Positions 55,484 through 63,963 of a DNA stretch of 64,000 nt are shown here, piece by piece. The notes under the pieces are model-generated. The model was not told where the DNA came from. It was given only the letters and a program-made list of their open reading frames with translations, and ran no database searches. This DNA is from Rhodococcus sp. 14-2483-1-2. Lineage in GTDB: Bacteria > Actinomycetota > Actinomycetes > Mycobacteriales > Mycobacteriaceae. Within the stretch, counting starts at the first letter, position 1, and the number at the start of each line of letters is the position of its first letter. The DNA lies in the NCBI RefSeq assembly GCF_002259405.1, contig NZ_NPFW01000009.1:186001-250000 (forward strand), given 5' to 3'. A program made the translations under genes and the position numbers.

Positions 55484-56044
55484 CTACGCCCTTCCGGCTT
55501 CTTTCGGGGCATTGGTGGCGCGGATCACCGTGGAGCCGATCTCGCGAGCGACGTACTGCTCGATGTCGAACAGGTTCGATCCGGCCCGGCGAACGATGTT
55601 GAGCAGACTCTGCATCGCCGCCACCTCCTCGACCTGCTCGGTGAGGAACCAGTGGGTGAACTGCTCGCCTATGTAATCGCCCTCGGCCCGGGCAGCGCGC
55701 GCCAGCGCGGTGATCTGCTCGGTCACCGTCGACTCCTGAGCCAGCGCCAATTCCACCGGTTCGACGACCGACTGGAAGGCCGTGACCACGTCGTCGATGC
55801 CCGACGCGTCGACCTCGAGCCGATTGTCGATGAGGAAGCGGATCATCATCATGGCGTGCCGACGCTCCTCGGCGGACTGGGCGTAGAAGCGCGTGGCCAA
55901 CTGCGGTAGATCGTTGCGGTCGAACCACACCGCAATCGCGACGTACTGCTGTGATGCGGTGAACTCGTGCCGCACCTGGGCGCGCAGAAGATCGTGGAAC
56001 GACGCACCGGGCGTCGCGGCGGGCTGGGCAGACGGCGATGTCAT
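55484..56044 (-). CDS. Ferritin (second of two)
   Basis: This 186-residue ferritin is closely related to its neighbour. It has the N-terminal extension MTSPSAQPAATPGA and ferroxidase residues Glu27 (RHEFTASQQYVA), Glu60 and His63 (EERRHAMMMI). The helical bundle is otherwise intact. The adjacent orientation and high similarity suggest a tandem duplication. One copy of the dispersed 23-nt repeat lies 21 bp upstream of its start. Confidence 0.9.
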   Translation of the reverse strand: MTSPSAQPAATPGASFHDLLRAQVRHEFTASQQYVAIAVWFDRNDLPQLATRFYAQSAEERRHAMMMIRFLIDNRLEVDASGIDDVVTAFQSVVEPVELALAQESTVTEQITALARAARAEGDYIGEQFTHWFLTEQVEEVAAMQSLLNIVRRAGSNLFDIEQYVAREIGSTVIRATNAPKEAGRA

Positions 56045-56064
56045 GGTCCACAACCTACATTCAG

Positions 56065-56087
56065 GGTCGTTCCGCAGGCTCCACTCC
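56065..56087 (-). repeat. Dispersed 23-nt repeat, copy 2
   Basis: This is an exact copy of the repeat at 26539-26561, oriented with GGAGTGGAGCCTGCGG reading toward the second ferritin, whose start lies 21 bp downstream. It separates that gene from the LCP gene stop at 56113. Confidence 0.85.
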
Positions 56088-56112
56088 CGCCTACCGGCTG
56101 CCCACGGGGGAG

Positions 56113-57729
56113 TCAGGGGCCACCGGTCAACAGTTCCGGCGGGATCTCGCGGTCCTGTGCAATGGCGTCGAAGAATGCCGGAGCGCGAGTGTCGTCCCAC
56201 AGCAGTACGTTTCCGACGTCGGAGTCCTGGAATCCGCCGACGGGAACCGTCGTGGTCACCGGACCGCTGCGCATCGCCCAGGCCAGTGCGGCGAGGTTCC
56301 AGATGTGATCTCCCTCGTCGACGCTCAACGACGAGGCGGTATCGGACACCAGCGGCCACAGCCGGAACGGGTTGAGGAAAGTCGAAGCGCTGGTTGCCTT
56401 TTCCAGGAGGGCGGACATGAACGCGCGCTGATTGTTCATCCGATCGATGTCGGCCAATGCCGTCGCGCGGGACCGCACGAATCCGAGCGCCTCGGCTCCG
56501 GTGAGATCCTGGCAGCCGGCGGCGATGTTGATGCCCGCCAACGGATCGTCGATCGCATTCTGCACGCATACGTTGACGCCACCGACCGCGTCGACGATCC
56601 CGGCGAAGCCGCCGAATCCGATCTCGGCGTAGTGATCGATGTGCACACCGGTTGCACCCTCGACCGTCTGTACCAGCAGTGGCGGACCGCCGAATGCGAA
56701 GGCCGCGTTGAGTTTGTCCTGGCCGTTGCCCGGAATCGACACGTACGAATCGCGCGGCAGGCTGACCATCGTGGGCGCGCCGCTGCCCTCGGGGATGTGG
56801 ATCAGGATGATCGTGTCGGTGCGGCTCGGGCCCACCTCGCCGCCGGTCGCGAGCGAGGCTTCCTGCTCCGGCGTCAGGCCGGCTCGTGAATCCGATCCGA
56901 CGAGAAGCCAGTTGGTGCCCGGGGTGTCGCCGATGCGCCCGGGATACGAGGTGAGGGCATCCACGCGCGTCAACGAGCTGTCGACGTAGTAGGCGGCACC
57001 GCCGATTCCCAGCACGAGGACCAGCAGCACGATCAGGAAGCGTCGACCCCAGCGTCTGCGCTTGCGCGGCTTCGCGACCTTCGGTGGCCGTGAATCACGC
57101 TGCGGCCGAGCGGGTTCGGGGCGTCGCAGCGCACGCTGCGCAGGTGCTGCCGGTTGCCTGCGCTCCTCGGTGAACGGCTCCGGCTGCTGACGCGGCGCAT
57201 ACCCGGTGCGAGCCGGTGGATCGTCCTGGGGGCGTGAATACTGACGCGTCGAATTCGGGAGATCCGACTGTGCAGATCGGGGTTCGGGTGCCTGCGACCA
57301 GGCCTGCTGAGGGCTGTGGCGTGGGAGTGGCGCCGGCCGAGGCGGCACGTCCGGCCCGGGAGTGGGGCGGCCGTCGCGTCGGATGAACTCGGTGCCCTCC
57401 GGTGGCGGCTGGTTCGGGCGATATCCACGTGGGGGCGGCTGTTGGCCGGGCGGTGGGCGGTTGGGTCGTGGCGGGGGCGGCTGGTGGCCGGGCGGCTGCG
57501 GACGGGGCCGTGGTGGACCCGGCTGGTGCGGGGGTGGACCTGCAGCGCGACCGGGTTGGGGCGCTGGGCCAGGCCGGGGCGCGGGATCGGGACGACCGTG
57601 CCGGCTGGGCATCGATCGGTCCGGTGGCGTGCGGTTCGGTGGGGTGCGGTCCGGTGGCGGCGTTCGACCGGGAGGCGGCGTTCGCCGGTCTGGCGCGCCG
57701 TGCCGTCCGTGGCGATCGTCGTCGTTCAC
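56113..57729 (-). CDS. LytR-CpsA-Psr (LCP) family cell-wall ligase
   Basis: This 538-residue protein has a very long Pro/Arg-rich cytoplasmic N-terminus (residues about 1-225), one transmembrane helix (RRFLIVLLVLVLGIGGAAYY) and an extracellular LCP domain. In that domain NWLLVGSDSRAGL (about residue 280), DTIILIHIPEG and SLPRDSYVSIPG carry the conserved Arg/Asp pyrophosphate-binding residues, and NNQRAFMSALL lies further on. In Mycobacteriales such enzymes attach arabinogalactan to peptidoglycan. The long disordered tail could be a regulatory platform. Confidence 0.87.
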   Translation of the reverse strand: MNDDDRHGRHGAPDRRTPPPGRTPPPDRTPPNRTPPDRSMPSRHGRPDPAPRPGPAPQPGRAAGPPPHQPGPPRPRPQPPGHQPPPPRPNRPPPGQQPPPRGYRPNQPPPEGTEFIRRDGRPTPGPDVPPRPAPLPRHSPQQAWSQAPEPRSAQSDLPNSTRQYSRPQDDPPARTGYAPRQQPEPFTEERRQPAAPAQRALRRPEPARPQRDSRPPKVAKPRKRRRWGRRFLIVLLVLVLGIGGAAYYVDSSLTRVDALTSYPGRIGDTPGTNWLLVGSDSRAGLTPEQEASLATGGEVGPSRTDTIILIHIPEGSGAPTMVSLPRDSYVSIPGNGQDKLNAAFAFGGPPLLVQTVEGATGVHIDHYAEIGFGGFAGIVDAVGGVNVCVQNAIDDPLAGINIAAGCQDLTGAEALGFVRSRATALADIDRMNNQRAFMSALLEKATSASTFLNPFRLWPLVSDTASSLSVDEGDHIWNLAALAWAMRSGPVTTTVPVGGFQDSDVGNVLLWDDTRAPAFFDAIAQDREIPPELLTGGP

Positions 57730-57781
57730 GAATCGACTGTACCTACCGCCGCACGAACGACCGGGTTCCTCGACTCCCGAT

Positions 57782-58591
57782 TCACGGGAGCCACGACAGA
57801 TGTTCGCGCAGGAGGGCGTAGCCGACGAAGGCGACGATGTCGATCAGAGCGTGCGCGATCAGCAGTGGCCACAGTCTGCCGGTGCGCTGCCAGTAGCGGC
57901 CGAACACCAGACCCATGAGGAAGTTCCCCACTCCACCGCCGACGCCCTGATAGAAGTGATAGCTGCCGCGCAGCAGCGACGAGCACAGCAGGGATGCGTT
58001 CTCGCTCAGGCCGAGCCTGCGCAGGCGAGAGATCAGGTACGCCACGACGATGATCTCCTCGGCACCGGAGTTGGCCAGCGCGTACAGAATCAGTGCCGGG
58101 ACGCGCCACCAGTGGTCGTCGAGGGCGCTGGGAACGACGTTCAGATTGAAACCGAGGGCGTTGCCCACGAGATACAGCGCGAGGCCGGGCACACCGATCA
58201 GTGCGGCCAGTCCGACGCCGTGACCGAGATCGATCTTCAGCCGCGGCCGGGCCAGCCCGATCGCTCGGGGTGCCAGGTCGGCTCGCCACAGCAGGTACAA
58301 CCCCAGCGCGCCCCAGGCGCACAGACGCAGGATGCTCAGCAGCTGGAACAGTAGGTCGATCAGGCTGAAACTCGACCGCGACGAGTTCAGCGCAACGGTC
58401 TGATCGGACAGGGCAGCGGTCTGCAGCGCGTCCTCGACGAGCGAGAGGATGCTGCTCATACCGCTCAGGCCGAACGTCACCAGCAGCACGATCGCGATCT
58501 CGACCTTGATGGTGGTGCGTTCGCGGGCGTCGGGCGGGGGAGCCGTGCTCGCGGGCGGCGGTGGCGTCAACCAGCTCTTGAAGTCGATCAC
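57782..58591 (-). CDS. CPBP-family intramembrane protease (CAAX-like)
   Basis: This 269-residue membrane protein has about seven helices. The Abi/CPBP motif 1 is SGAEEIIVVAYLISRL with the Glu-Glu pair (about residues 176-177), motif 2 is SSLLRGSYHFYQG with the His, and motif 3 is LLIAHALIDI. Such proteins are glutamic-type intramembrane proteases; the substrate is unknown. Confidence 0.83.
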   Translation of the reverse strand: MIDFKSWLTPPPPASTAPPPDARERTTIKVEIAIVLLVTFGLSGMSSILSLVEDALQTAALSDQTVALNSSRSSFSLIDLLFQLLSILRLCAWGALGLYLLWRADLAPRAIGLARPRLKIDLGHGVGLAALIGVPGLALYLVGNALGFNLNVVPSALDDHWWRVPALILYALANSGAEEIIVVAYLISRLRRLGLSENASLLCSSLLRGSYHFYQGVGGGVGNFLMGLVFGRYWQRTGRLWPLLIAHALIDIVAFVGYALLREHLSWLP

Positions 58592-58625
58592 CGCACGAGT
58601 CTGCCCTGTTTCGTCGGAGGGGGTG

Positions 58626-59396
58626 TCAGCCCCGGGCGCGTAGTCCGTTCAGAAAGGGGCAGCCGGCGAGAACGCGCAACGCGCGACTGAGCGAGAGGAC
58701 GTCCTCGACGGGCTCGGCGAACCCGAGCCGGACGTCGTTGTCGCCGCTTTCGCCTTCGATCCGCAGCCGAATGCCGTAGCGATCGATGCCGAGCGGCCGG
58801 ATTCGGCCCTGCCGCAGCGACGGCGGGAGGCGTCGGGCCAATTGGGTGAGCAGGTCCGGGTGGTCGGAGTCGAGGTGCTCGAGCCAGCTGGTCTCCATCT
58901 CCCAGAAGGGATCGGGTTCGGCTGCCAGCAGCGTGTCGACGTCGACCGGCTCGGCTCCGGTGCTGTCGGCGACCACGGCGGAGGTGACGATCAGCCGCAT
59001 CAGCGAGGTGGTGTGGCCGACGTCGAGAAGAGCGGGGTGCGGATGTTCGGCGGCCACCGCTCCGGCCATGGGGCGCATCAGCGAGTCCGGGACCGGGCGT
59101 AGATCGCCGCGAAGCCACACCAACGACCGCACCGGCTCCCGCAGGGCGAGCGGTGCGTGATCGGTGAGTTCGAGGACGGCGGGCGTTCCGGCACGGGAGG
59201 ACTGCCAGGTCACCGCACGGTCGAGGGAGTCGGTGGGGACGGCGAGGATCATCTCCCCGTTGGGTCGCAGGTGGTGCAGGGACGTGATCACCGGGTCGCT
59301 GCCGTCGATGGCCAGGGCTGCGCCCTCGGCGCGCATGCAGGCACTGCGTACGCGTTCGGCAGTGGTCGGTCCGGTGGTGGTGGTTGCGCCGAGCAT
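58626..59396 (-). CDS. DUF2470 protein, iron-regulated
   Basis: This 256-residue soluble protein has an N-terminal flavin-reductase/heme-utilisation-like beta-barrel region (TSLHHLRPNGEMILAVPTDS) and a C-terminal DUF2470 domain (DVRLGFAEPVEDVLSLSRAL). Relatives bind heme or flavin and are linked to iron metabolism. A strong IdeR-like box lies 30-48 bp upstream of the start, so it is predicted to be induced under iron limitation. Confidence 0.8.
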   Translation of the reverse strand: MLGATTTTGPTTAERVRSACMRAEGAALAIDGSDPVITSLHHLRPNGEMILAVPTDSLDRAVTWQSSRAGTPAVLELTDHAPLALREPVRSLVWLRGDLRPVPDSLMRPMAGAVAAEHPHPALLDVGHTTSLMRLIVTSAVVADSTGAEPVDVDTLLAAEPDPFWEMETSWLEHLDSDHPDLLTQLARRLPPSLRQGRIRPLGIDRYGIRLRIEGESGDNDVRLGFAEPVEDVLSLSRALRVLAGCPFLNGLRARG

Positions 59397-59425
59397 GAGC
59401 TCCTCCGATGCGATCGGTCAGGCGA

Positions 59426-59444
59426 GTAGGTGAGGCAAACCTAA
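59426..59444 (-). promoter_or_regulatory. IdeR/DtxR-like iron box before the DUF2470 gene
   Basis: On the minus strand TTAGGTTTGCCTCACCTAC matches the IdeR consensus at about 15 of 19 positions, the best site in the window. It is positioned at the presumed promoter of the DUF2470 gene. Confidence 0.7.
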
Positions 59445-59481
59445 GTTAGCGCGGTGTGGCGAGGATCGCAAGGCCGTGCGC

Positions 59482-59609
59482 GGGAGTGGAGCCTGCGGAA
59501 CGACCCGGACCACGGGAGTGGAGCCTGCGGAACGACCCGGACCACGGGAGTGGAGCCTGCGGAACGACCCGGACCACGGGAGTGGAGCCTGCGGAACGAC
59601 CTGGACCCG
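59482..59609 (+). repeat. Tandem array of four dispersed-repeat units
   Basis: Four head-to-tail 32-base units start at 59482, 59514, 59546 and 59578. Each has the same 23-nt core (GGAGTGGAGCCTGCGG...) found singly at 26539-26561 and 56065-56087. The fourth unit degenerates at its end. There are no variable spacers, so it is not a CRISPR array. It lies between the DUF2470 gene and the start at 59626 and could place promoter, terminator or protein-binding functions there. Confidence 0.9.
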
Positions 59610-59625
59610 GGTCTACCGTGTAGGC

Positions 59626-60348
59626 GTGCCGATTCCGCTGACCCTCGGTGTGCCACACCGACCCGACCCGAACGCGCTCGTCCATGGATTGCTGCAGCCG
59701 ATATGCGCCGACGCCCACGCGCTGGCCGGAGCCCCGCGTGGAGCCGAGTACGGACCGCCCGTCGTCCGGGCGTCGACCCTGCTCGCACTGTCCGACTCGG
59801 ACGACCACGGACGCATCGTGGTGCATCTCGACATCGACCCCGACGAGCTCCGGGCAGGTCCGACCGGCGGGTACGAGGCCGTCCGGTTCGACGTCGATGC
59901 GCCTGCCGAGCACCTCGCCGACGCACTCGCGCTGCGGTTGCCCTCGCCGCTGGTCGTCTTCCCGATGTTCGACGCGATCGACGTGGCCGAGACCGCGGAG
60001 GCCGTCGTCCTTGCCCACCGGACTCCGGGGATCAGCGTCGCCGACACCCCGCGCCGCATCGCCGACGTGCTCGCCGTGGTCTCGCACGCCGATGTGGGCT
60101 TCGTCGCCCGCGCCGACTCCGGCGACGAGGTGCTCGCGATCCTTGCGGCGACGGTGGCGTCGCTCCGCGGGGACGACATTGCCGCGGCCCTTGCTGCTCC
60201 GAACGTCGCTGCGCTGCGGGCACTCATCCCCGAGGCCGCCGAGGCGGTGCGCGAGGTGCTGCTCGGAATCGAGATCGTCGACGCCGCCCGGGCTCGCGCC
60301 CGGCTCGTCGACGTCGGTTTGATCGCTTCGGAGACGCCGACAACGTAA
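59626..60348 (+). CDS. Hypothetical protein upstream of pheA
   Basis: This 240-residue soluble protein from GTG 59626 (VPIPLTLGVPHRPDPNALVH) has alternating hydrophobic and acidic segments (GRIVVHLDIDPDELRAG, RLVDVGLIASETPTT at the end) and no known domain that I recognise. The longer frame from 59476 would run through the repeat array and is rejected. It precedes pheA by nine bases and is probably cotranscribed with it. Confidence 0.6.
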   Translation: MPIPLTLGVPHRPDPNALVHGLLQPICADAHALAGAPRGAEYGPPVVRASTLLALSDSDDHGRIVVHLDIDPDELRAGPTGGYEAVRFDVDAPAEHLADALALRLPSPLVVFPMFDAIDVAETAEAVVLAHRTPGISVADTPRRIADVLAVVSHADVGFVARADSGDEVLAILAATVASLRGDDIAAALAAPNVAALRALIPEAAEAVREVLLGIEIVDAARARARLVDVGLIASETPTT

Positions 60349-60357
60349 CCTCGAGGC

Positions 60358-61290
60358 GTGCCTCGCATCGCTTACTTCGGACCATCGGGAACGTTCACGG
60401 AGATGGCGCTGGCGCAGTTCGAAAAGCTCGGAACCTTCGGCGCGGTCGGTCTGGACGGGGCGGTCGAGCGGGTCTCGGCGTCGAACCCGCCTGCAGCGCT
60501 CGAGGCCGTGCGATCGGGTGCGGCCGACGCGGCCGTGGTCCCCATCGAAAGCTCCATCGAGGGAGCGGTTCCACCGACGCTCGACGCGCTGTCGGAGGGC
60601 CGGCGGTTGCAGATCGTCGCCGAGACCGAGATCGAGGTGGCCTTCACCATCCTCGGCGGTCCCGGTGTCACTCTCGACTCGGCCCGCACGATCAGCGCCT
60701 ATCCGATCGCACTCAATCAGGTGCGCCAGTGGCTGCAGACCGCCATGCCCGACGCCGTGGTGCAATCGGCGTCGTCCAATGCCGGTGCAGCAGAGGATGT
60801 TGCGGCCGGAATGGTCGATGCTGCGGTGTCGACGCGGCTCGCCGGTGAGCGCCTGAAGTTGCCGCAGTTGGCCGACGGGATCATCGACGTGGAGGGCGCG
60901 CGGACTCGCTTCGTGCTGGTGACCGCGCCGCAATCGGTGCCTGCGCGCACCGGCGCCGACCGCACGTCGGTGGTGCTCGAGCCGCCGAACGACCCGGGCA
61001 CGCTGCCGGCAGCGTTGGCCGAGTTCGGAATTCGCAACATCGACCTGACCTTCATCGAATCACGGCCCACCCGTTCACGATTCGGAACGTACAGGTTCTT
61101 CATCGACTGTGCCGGGCACATCGACGACCCACTCGTCGCGGAGATGTTGGCCGCATTCCACCGCAAGATGCCCCTCCGGTTCCTCGGATCCTGGCCCACT
61201 GCAACAGGATCGGGCGGTTCGGTACCGCCGCCGATCGACGAACACGTGCAGTGGGTCGCAGACATTCGTGCCGGACGCGGTGATCTGTGA
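60358..61290 (+). CDS. pheA: Prephenate dehydratase
   Basis: This 310-residue enzyme converts prephenate to phenylpyruvate in phenylalanine synthesis. It starts (GTG 60358) with the PDT signature RIAYFGPSGTFTEMALAQF. It contains the conserved VVPIESSIEGAVPPTLD and the catalytic TRF in ARTRFVLV (about residue 180). The C-terminal ACT domain has the ESRPTRSRFGTYRFFID phenylalanine-binding motif, indicating feedback inhibition. It overlaps the downstream phosphatase-like gene by four bases. Confidence 0.93.
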   Translation: MPRIAYFGPSGTFTEMALAQFEKLGTFGAVGLDGAVERVSASNPPAALEAVRSGAADAAVVPIESSIEGAVPPTLDALSEGRRLQIVAETEIEVAFTILGGPGVTLDSARTISAYPIALNQVRQWLQTAMPDAVVQSASSNAGAAEDVAAGMVDAAVSTRLAGERLKLPQLADGIIDVEGARTRFVLVTAPQSVPARTGADRTSVVLEPPNDPGTLPAALAEFGIRNIDLTFIESRPTRSRFGTYRFFIDCAGHIDDPLVAEMLAAFHRKMPLRFLGSWPTATGSGGSVPPPIDEHVQWVADIRAGRGDL

Positions 61291-61952
61291 TGGGCAAACT
61301 GATTCTGGTCCGGCACGGTCAGACGACAGCCAACGTCGCCAAGATACTGGACACCTCACCGCCGGGAGCCGAGCTCACCGAGCTGGGGCACCAGCAGGCC
61401 GACGCGTATGCGCAGACCTGGATCGGACGCCCACCCGCAGTGCTGGTGTCCTCGGTTGCGTTGCGTGCCAAGCAGACTGCCGGCTACATCGAGCGCGCGA
61501 CCGGGGTTCCTCTCGTGGTGACCGAGGGAATCCAGGAGACCTTCGCAGGAGATCTGGAGGACCGCGACGATGCGGATGCGCACCGCGAATTCACCGAGAT
61601 CTTCAGTCGCTGGCATGCCGGAGATCTGGCGGCGACAGTGCCCGGAGGCGACAGCGGACATTCGGTGCTGGAGCGGTACGTCCCGGTGCTCGACACTCTC
61701 CGTGCGCAGTACCTGAGTGACGACACGGCAGGCGATGTCGTCGTCGTCAGCCACGGTGCCGCAATCCGACTGGTCGCGGCGGTGCTGGCGGGCGTCGAGG
61801 GCACGTTCGCGGCCGACAACCACCTCGACAACACTCACACCGTCGAGCTGCTGCCGCTGCCCGACGGAGGATGGTCCTGCGCCAGATGGGGCACGTTCCT
61901 GCCGCCGTTCGAGGGCAAGGGCAGCGACAAGGCGGACAACCCGATCAGCTAG
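61287..61952 (+). CDS. Histidine phosphatase family (phosphoglycerate mutase-like) protein
   Basis: This 221-residue (or 220 from ATG 61290) histidine phosphatase shows LVRHGQTTANVA with the phosphohistidine (His10) near the N-terminus. The second catalytic His is in VVVSHGAAIRLVAAVLAG (about residue 155). In Mycobacteriales a homologue regularly follows pheA; the substrate is unknown. It ends four bases inside the opposing EspG-like gene. Confidence 0.85.
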   Translation: MMGKLILVRHGQTTANVAKILDTSPPGAELTELGHQQADAYAQTWIGRPPAVLVSSVALRAKQTAGYIERATGVPLVVTEGIQETFAGDLEDRDDADAHREFTEIFSRWHAGDLAATVPGGDSGHSVLERYVPVLDTLRAQYLSDDTAGDVVVVSHGAAIRLVAAVLAGVEGTFAADNHLDNTHTVELLPLPDGGWSCARWGTFLPPFEGKGSDKADNPIS

Positions 61953-62773
61953 CGGAGATGCTCACCGGCCGATGCGATCAGCTCGGTCAGGGCGCCGATC
62001 ACTCTGCGATCCGTTGCGCCGGTCAGTGAGCTCCACGACGTGCCGTCGGCGGCGAGGGTGGAGGTGGCGACGATGCGTCCGGCTCTGGTGTCCAACAGAG
62101 CAACGGGTCTCCCGGCGACGTGGCGGGTGCCGTGTCTGCGGGCGACGGCAGTGATCTCGGTTCTGCCGGTGCAGGTGGCCATCGCCGACGCCAGGGCCGC
62201 GGCGCGGTCGTCCGCTATGCCGATACCGCGGAGCCGAGACGCGGTTGCTCCGACGTCGGTCGGTGCTGCATCGAGTGCTTCGGCCAGCAGATCGGTCGGC
62301 GCGTTGATGCTGCCCGGGTCGAACGACGCAGCCGAGCCGATCGTCGACGCGAGGTCTCGGGCCGGATCACCGTGAACGGTGCGGATGGTGACCACGTCGT
62401 CCCGCCGCACCGCCGACACCGTTGTTCGATCGTCGGATGCCACGCAGATCCGAGTGGTCGGAACGGGCTCGGCGCTCTCGACGTCGAACACGCGGGCCGA
62501 GACGTACCAGCGAGGTTGTTCGAGAACTCGTATCCACTGCCGAAGATCCTCGTGGACGAGGCCGGAGGCCAACAGCCCGGCCGAGTCGAGGGCGCAACGG
62601 CCACGTTCGAGAGCGGAATCCCGTGCAGCAACGTCGTCGAAGCGCGGGAACACGTTCAGGACGACGGGTAGCTCGGCGATCGACAGCTCGTCGACCAGGA
62701 AGTCCATCTCGTCCACACCGAGTGAGGCGATCGGCAATGTGTGGCCCACCGGCACGGTTCCCAAGTCGATCAA
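61949..62773 (-). CDS. EspG-like ESX secretion-associated protein
   Basis: This protein of about 274 residues is of the EspG family, the cytosolic chaperones that bind PE-PPE pairs for type VII secretion. It shows the family pattern from FLVDELSIAELPVVLNVFP onward and ends VIGALTELIASAGEHLR. The start is unclear: TTG 62773 overlaps the PPE stop (TTGA), while GTG 62755 is also possible. It is directly downstream of the PPE gene, as expected for its cognate substrate. Confidence 0.75.
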   Translation of the reverse strand: MIDLGTVPVGHTLPIASLGVDEMDFLVDELSIAELPVVLNVFPRFDDVAARDSALERGRCALDSAGLLASGLVHEDLRQWIRVLEQPRWYVSARVFDVESAEPVPTTRICVASDDRTTVSAVRRDDVVTIRTVHGDPARDLASTIGSAASFDPGSINAPTDLLAEALDAAPTDVGATASRLRGIGIADDRAAALASAMATCTGRTEITAVARRHGTRHVAGRPVALLDTRAGRIVATSTLAADGTSWSSLTGATDRRVIGALTELIASAGEHLR

Positions 62774-63960
62774 CGGCCGTTCCCGCTGGTGTGGGGCAGG
62801 GTGGCGTGGGGCAGGGTCGGATCCGCACCGATGACGGACGGCGCGACGGTGCGGCCGTCCGCGAAGTGCTCGAACTGCTTGAGGTAGTCCGGGGTCTCGT
62901 GTTCGTCGTCCTCGGCCTGCCCGCGCGTGCCGGAGGCCGGAGCGCCGGCCGCGCCCGTTCCGCGCTGAGCGAGGCCGCCATCGGCCGAGGCTGGTGGGCC
63001 GAATGCGGTCGGACCGCTCTGGGCTGCACCGGCCGGCATCGAGCCACCACCTGTGGGACCCAATGTGGAACCGGGTATTCCGACGCCACCGCCGAGCCCG
63101 CCTGCTCCACCCGCCCCTCCGCCGAACGACACCGGACGTGTGGACGCCGGGCCGACGGCAGGAGAGGCCGAACCACCGGATGCAACACCGTGACCGCCGC
63201 TTGCTCCTGATCCGCCGGACAGTGCACTGGACCCGATGTTGGACGCGGCGGTGGCCACGGTCGACACGCCGGTACCGGCGATGGAGGTGGCAGCACTGCC
63301 GAGCTGACCCGCCGCCGCGGCGACGCCGGGGTTCTGGGTTGCGGCCATCAAGCCGCCGATCGCGGCCTGAACCGGAGACGTCATCAGCGCGCCGTTCGCG
63401 AATCTGCCGAGCCCGCTCCCGGAATCGGAGACGATGGCCGGCGGCTGATCGAACGTGGTCTTGACGATGCGGTGCGAGGAGACCAGCTCGAAGCCCTCCA
63501 TCACCATCGCGGCGCGGATGTCGAGCAGTCGGTCGGCCACCTCGGCCGCCTCGTAGCTGCCGTTCATCACGCCACCGGTCGAGGCGGCGGTGACCTTCGC
63601 GGCCTGCACGGCTCCGATTTCGACGAGCGAGGGCATGGTCGCCAACGCGACACCGTACGAGGTGCCTGCGGCCGGGGCCTCGACCGAGAGCGCCGCCGCC
63701 TTGACTGCCGTGGCGGCGGTCCAGGTCGCGAAACGGCCGAGCGCAGCCTGAGCGAGCAGAGCCGACTCGCCCTCCCAGCCTGCGGTCAGAGCCGCGGCGA
63801 CGGCGGCGATACTCGCCGATGCCTCGGTGAATGCCGCGGCGACCGACCCCCACGCGCCACCGGCGACGTGCAACGGCACCGGTCCGGGCCCGAGCAATCG
63901 CGTCGAGTTTCCTGTCGCCGTGCGTGGCAGCCACACCACACCTGTCACTCCGAGCGTCAT
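62770..63960 (-). CDS. PPE-family protein (ESX substrate)
   Basis: This 396-residue protein has an N-terminal PPE-like helical domain (about residues 20-180), with GW and YEAAEVADRLLDIRAAMVM in the helices that would pair with a PE partner. A Gly/Ala/Ser-rich middle follows (about 200-345), and a C-terminal motif ETPDYLKQFEHF resembles the ESX secretion signal. The stop overlaps the EspG-like gene. It is probably exported with the PE-like protein encoded just upstream. Confidence 0.82.
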   Translation of the reverse strand: MTLGVTGVVWLPRTATGNSTRLLGPGPVPLHVAGGAWGSVAAAFTEASASIAAVAAALTAGWEGESALLAQAALGRFATWTAATAVKAAALSVEAPAAGTSYGVALATMPSLVEIGAVQAAKVTAASTGGVMNGSYEAAEVADRLLDIRAAMVMEGFELVSSHRIVKTTFDQPPAIVSDSGSGLGRFANGALMTSPVQAAIGGLMAATQNPGVAAAAGQLGSAATSIAGTGVSTVATAASNIGSSALSGGSGASGGHGVASGGSASPAVGPASTRPVSFGGGAGGAGGLGGGVGIPGSTLGPTGGGSMPAGAAQSGPTAFGPPASADGGLAQRGTGAAGAPASGTRGQAEDDEHETPDYLKQFEHFADGRTVAPSVIGADPTLPHATLPHTSGNGR

Positions 63961-63963
63961 CCT

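Noticed and set aside
59482..59609. Tandem 32-base repeats as a possible CRISPR array
   Set aside because: Units abut with no variable spacers, and no cas genes are near.
61949..63934. 661-codon frame as one protein including the EspG-like region
   Set aside because: The upstream 387 codons run antisense-like through the PPE gene in another frame and are Arg/Gly-rich; only the part after the PPE stop resembles EspG.
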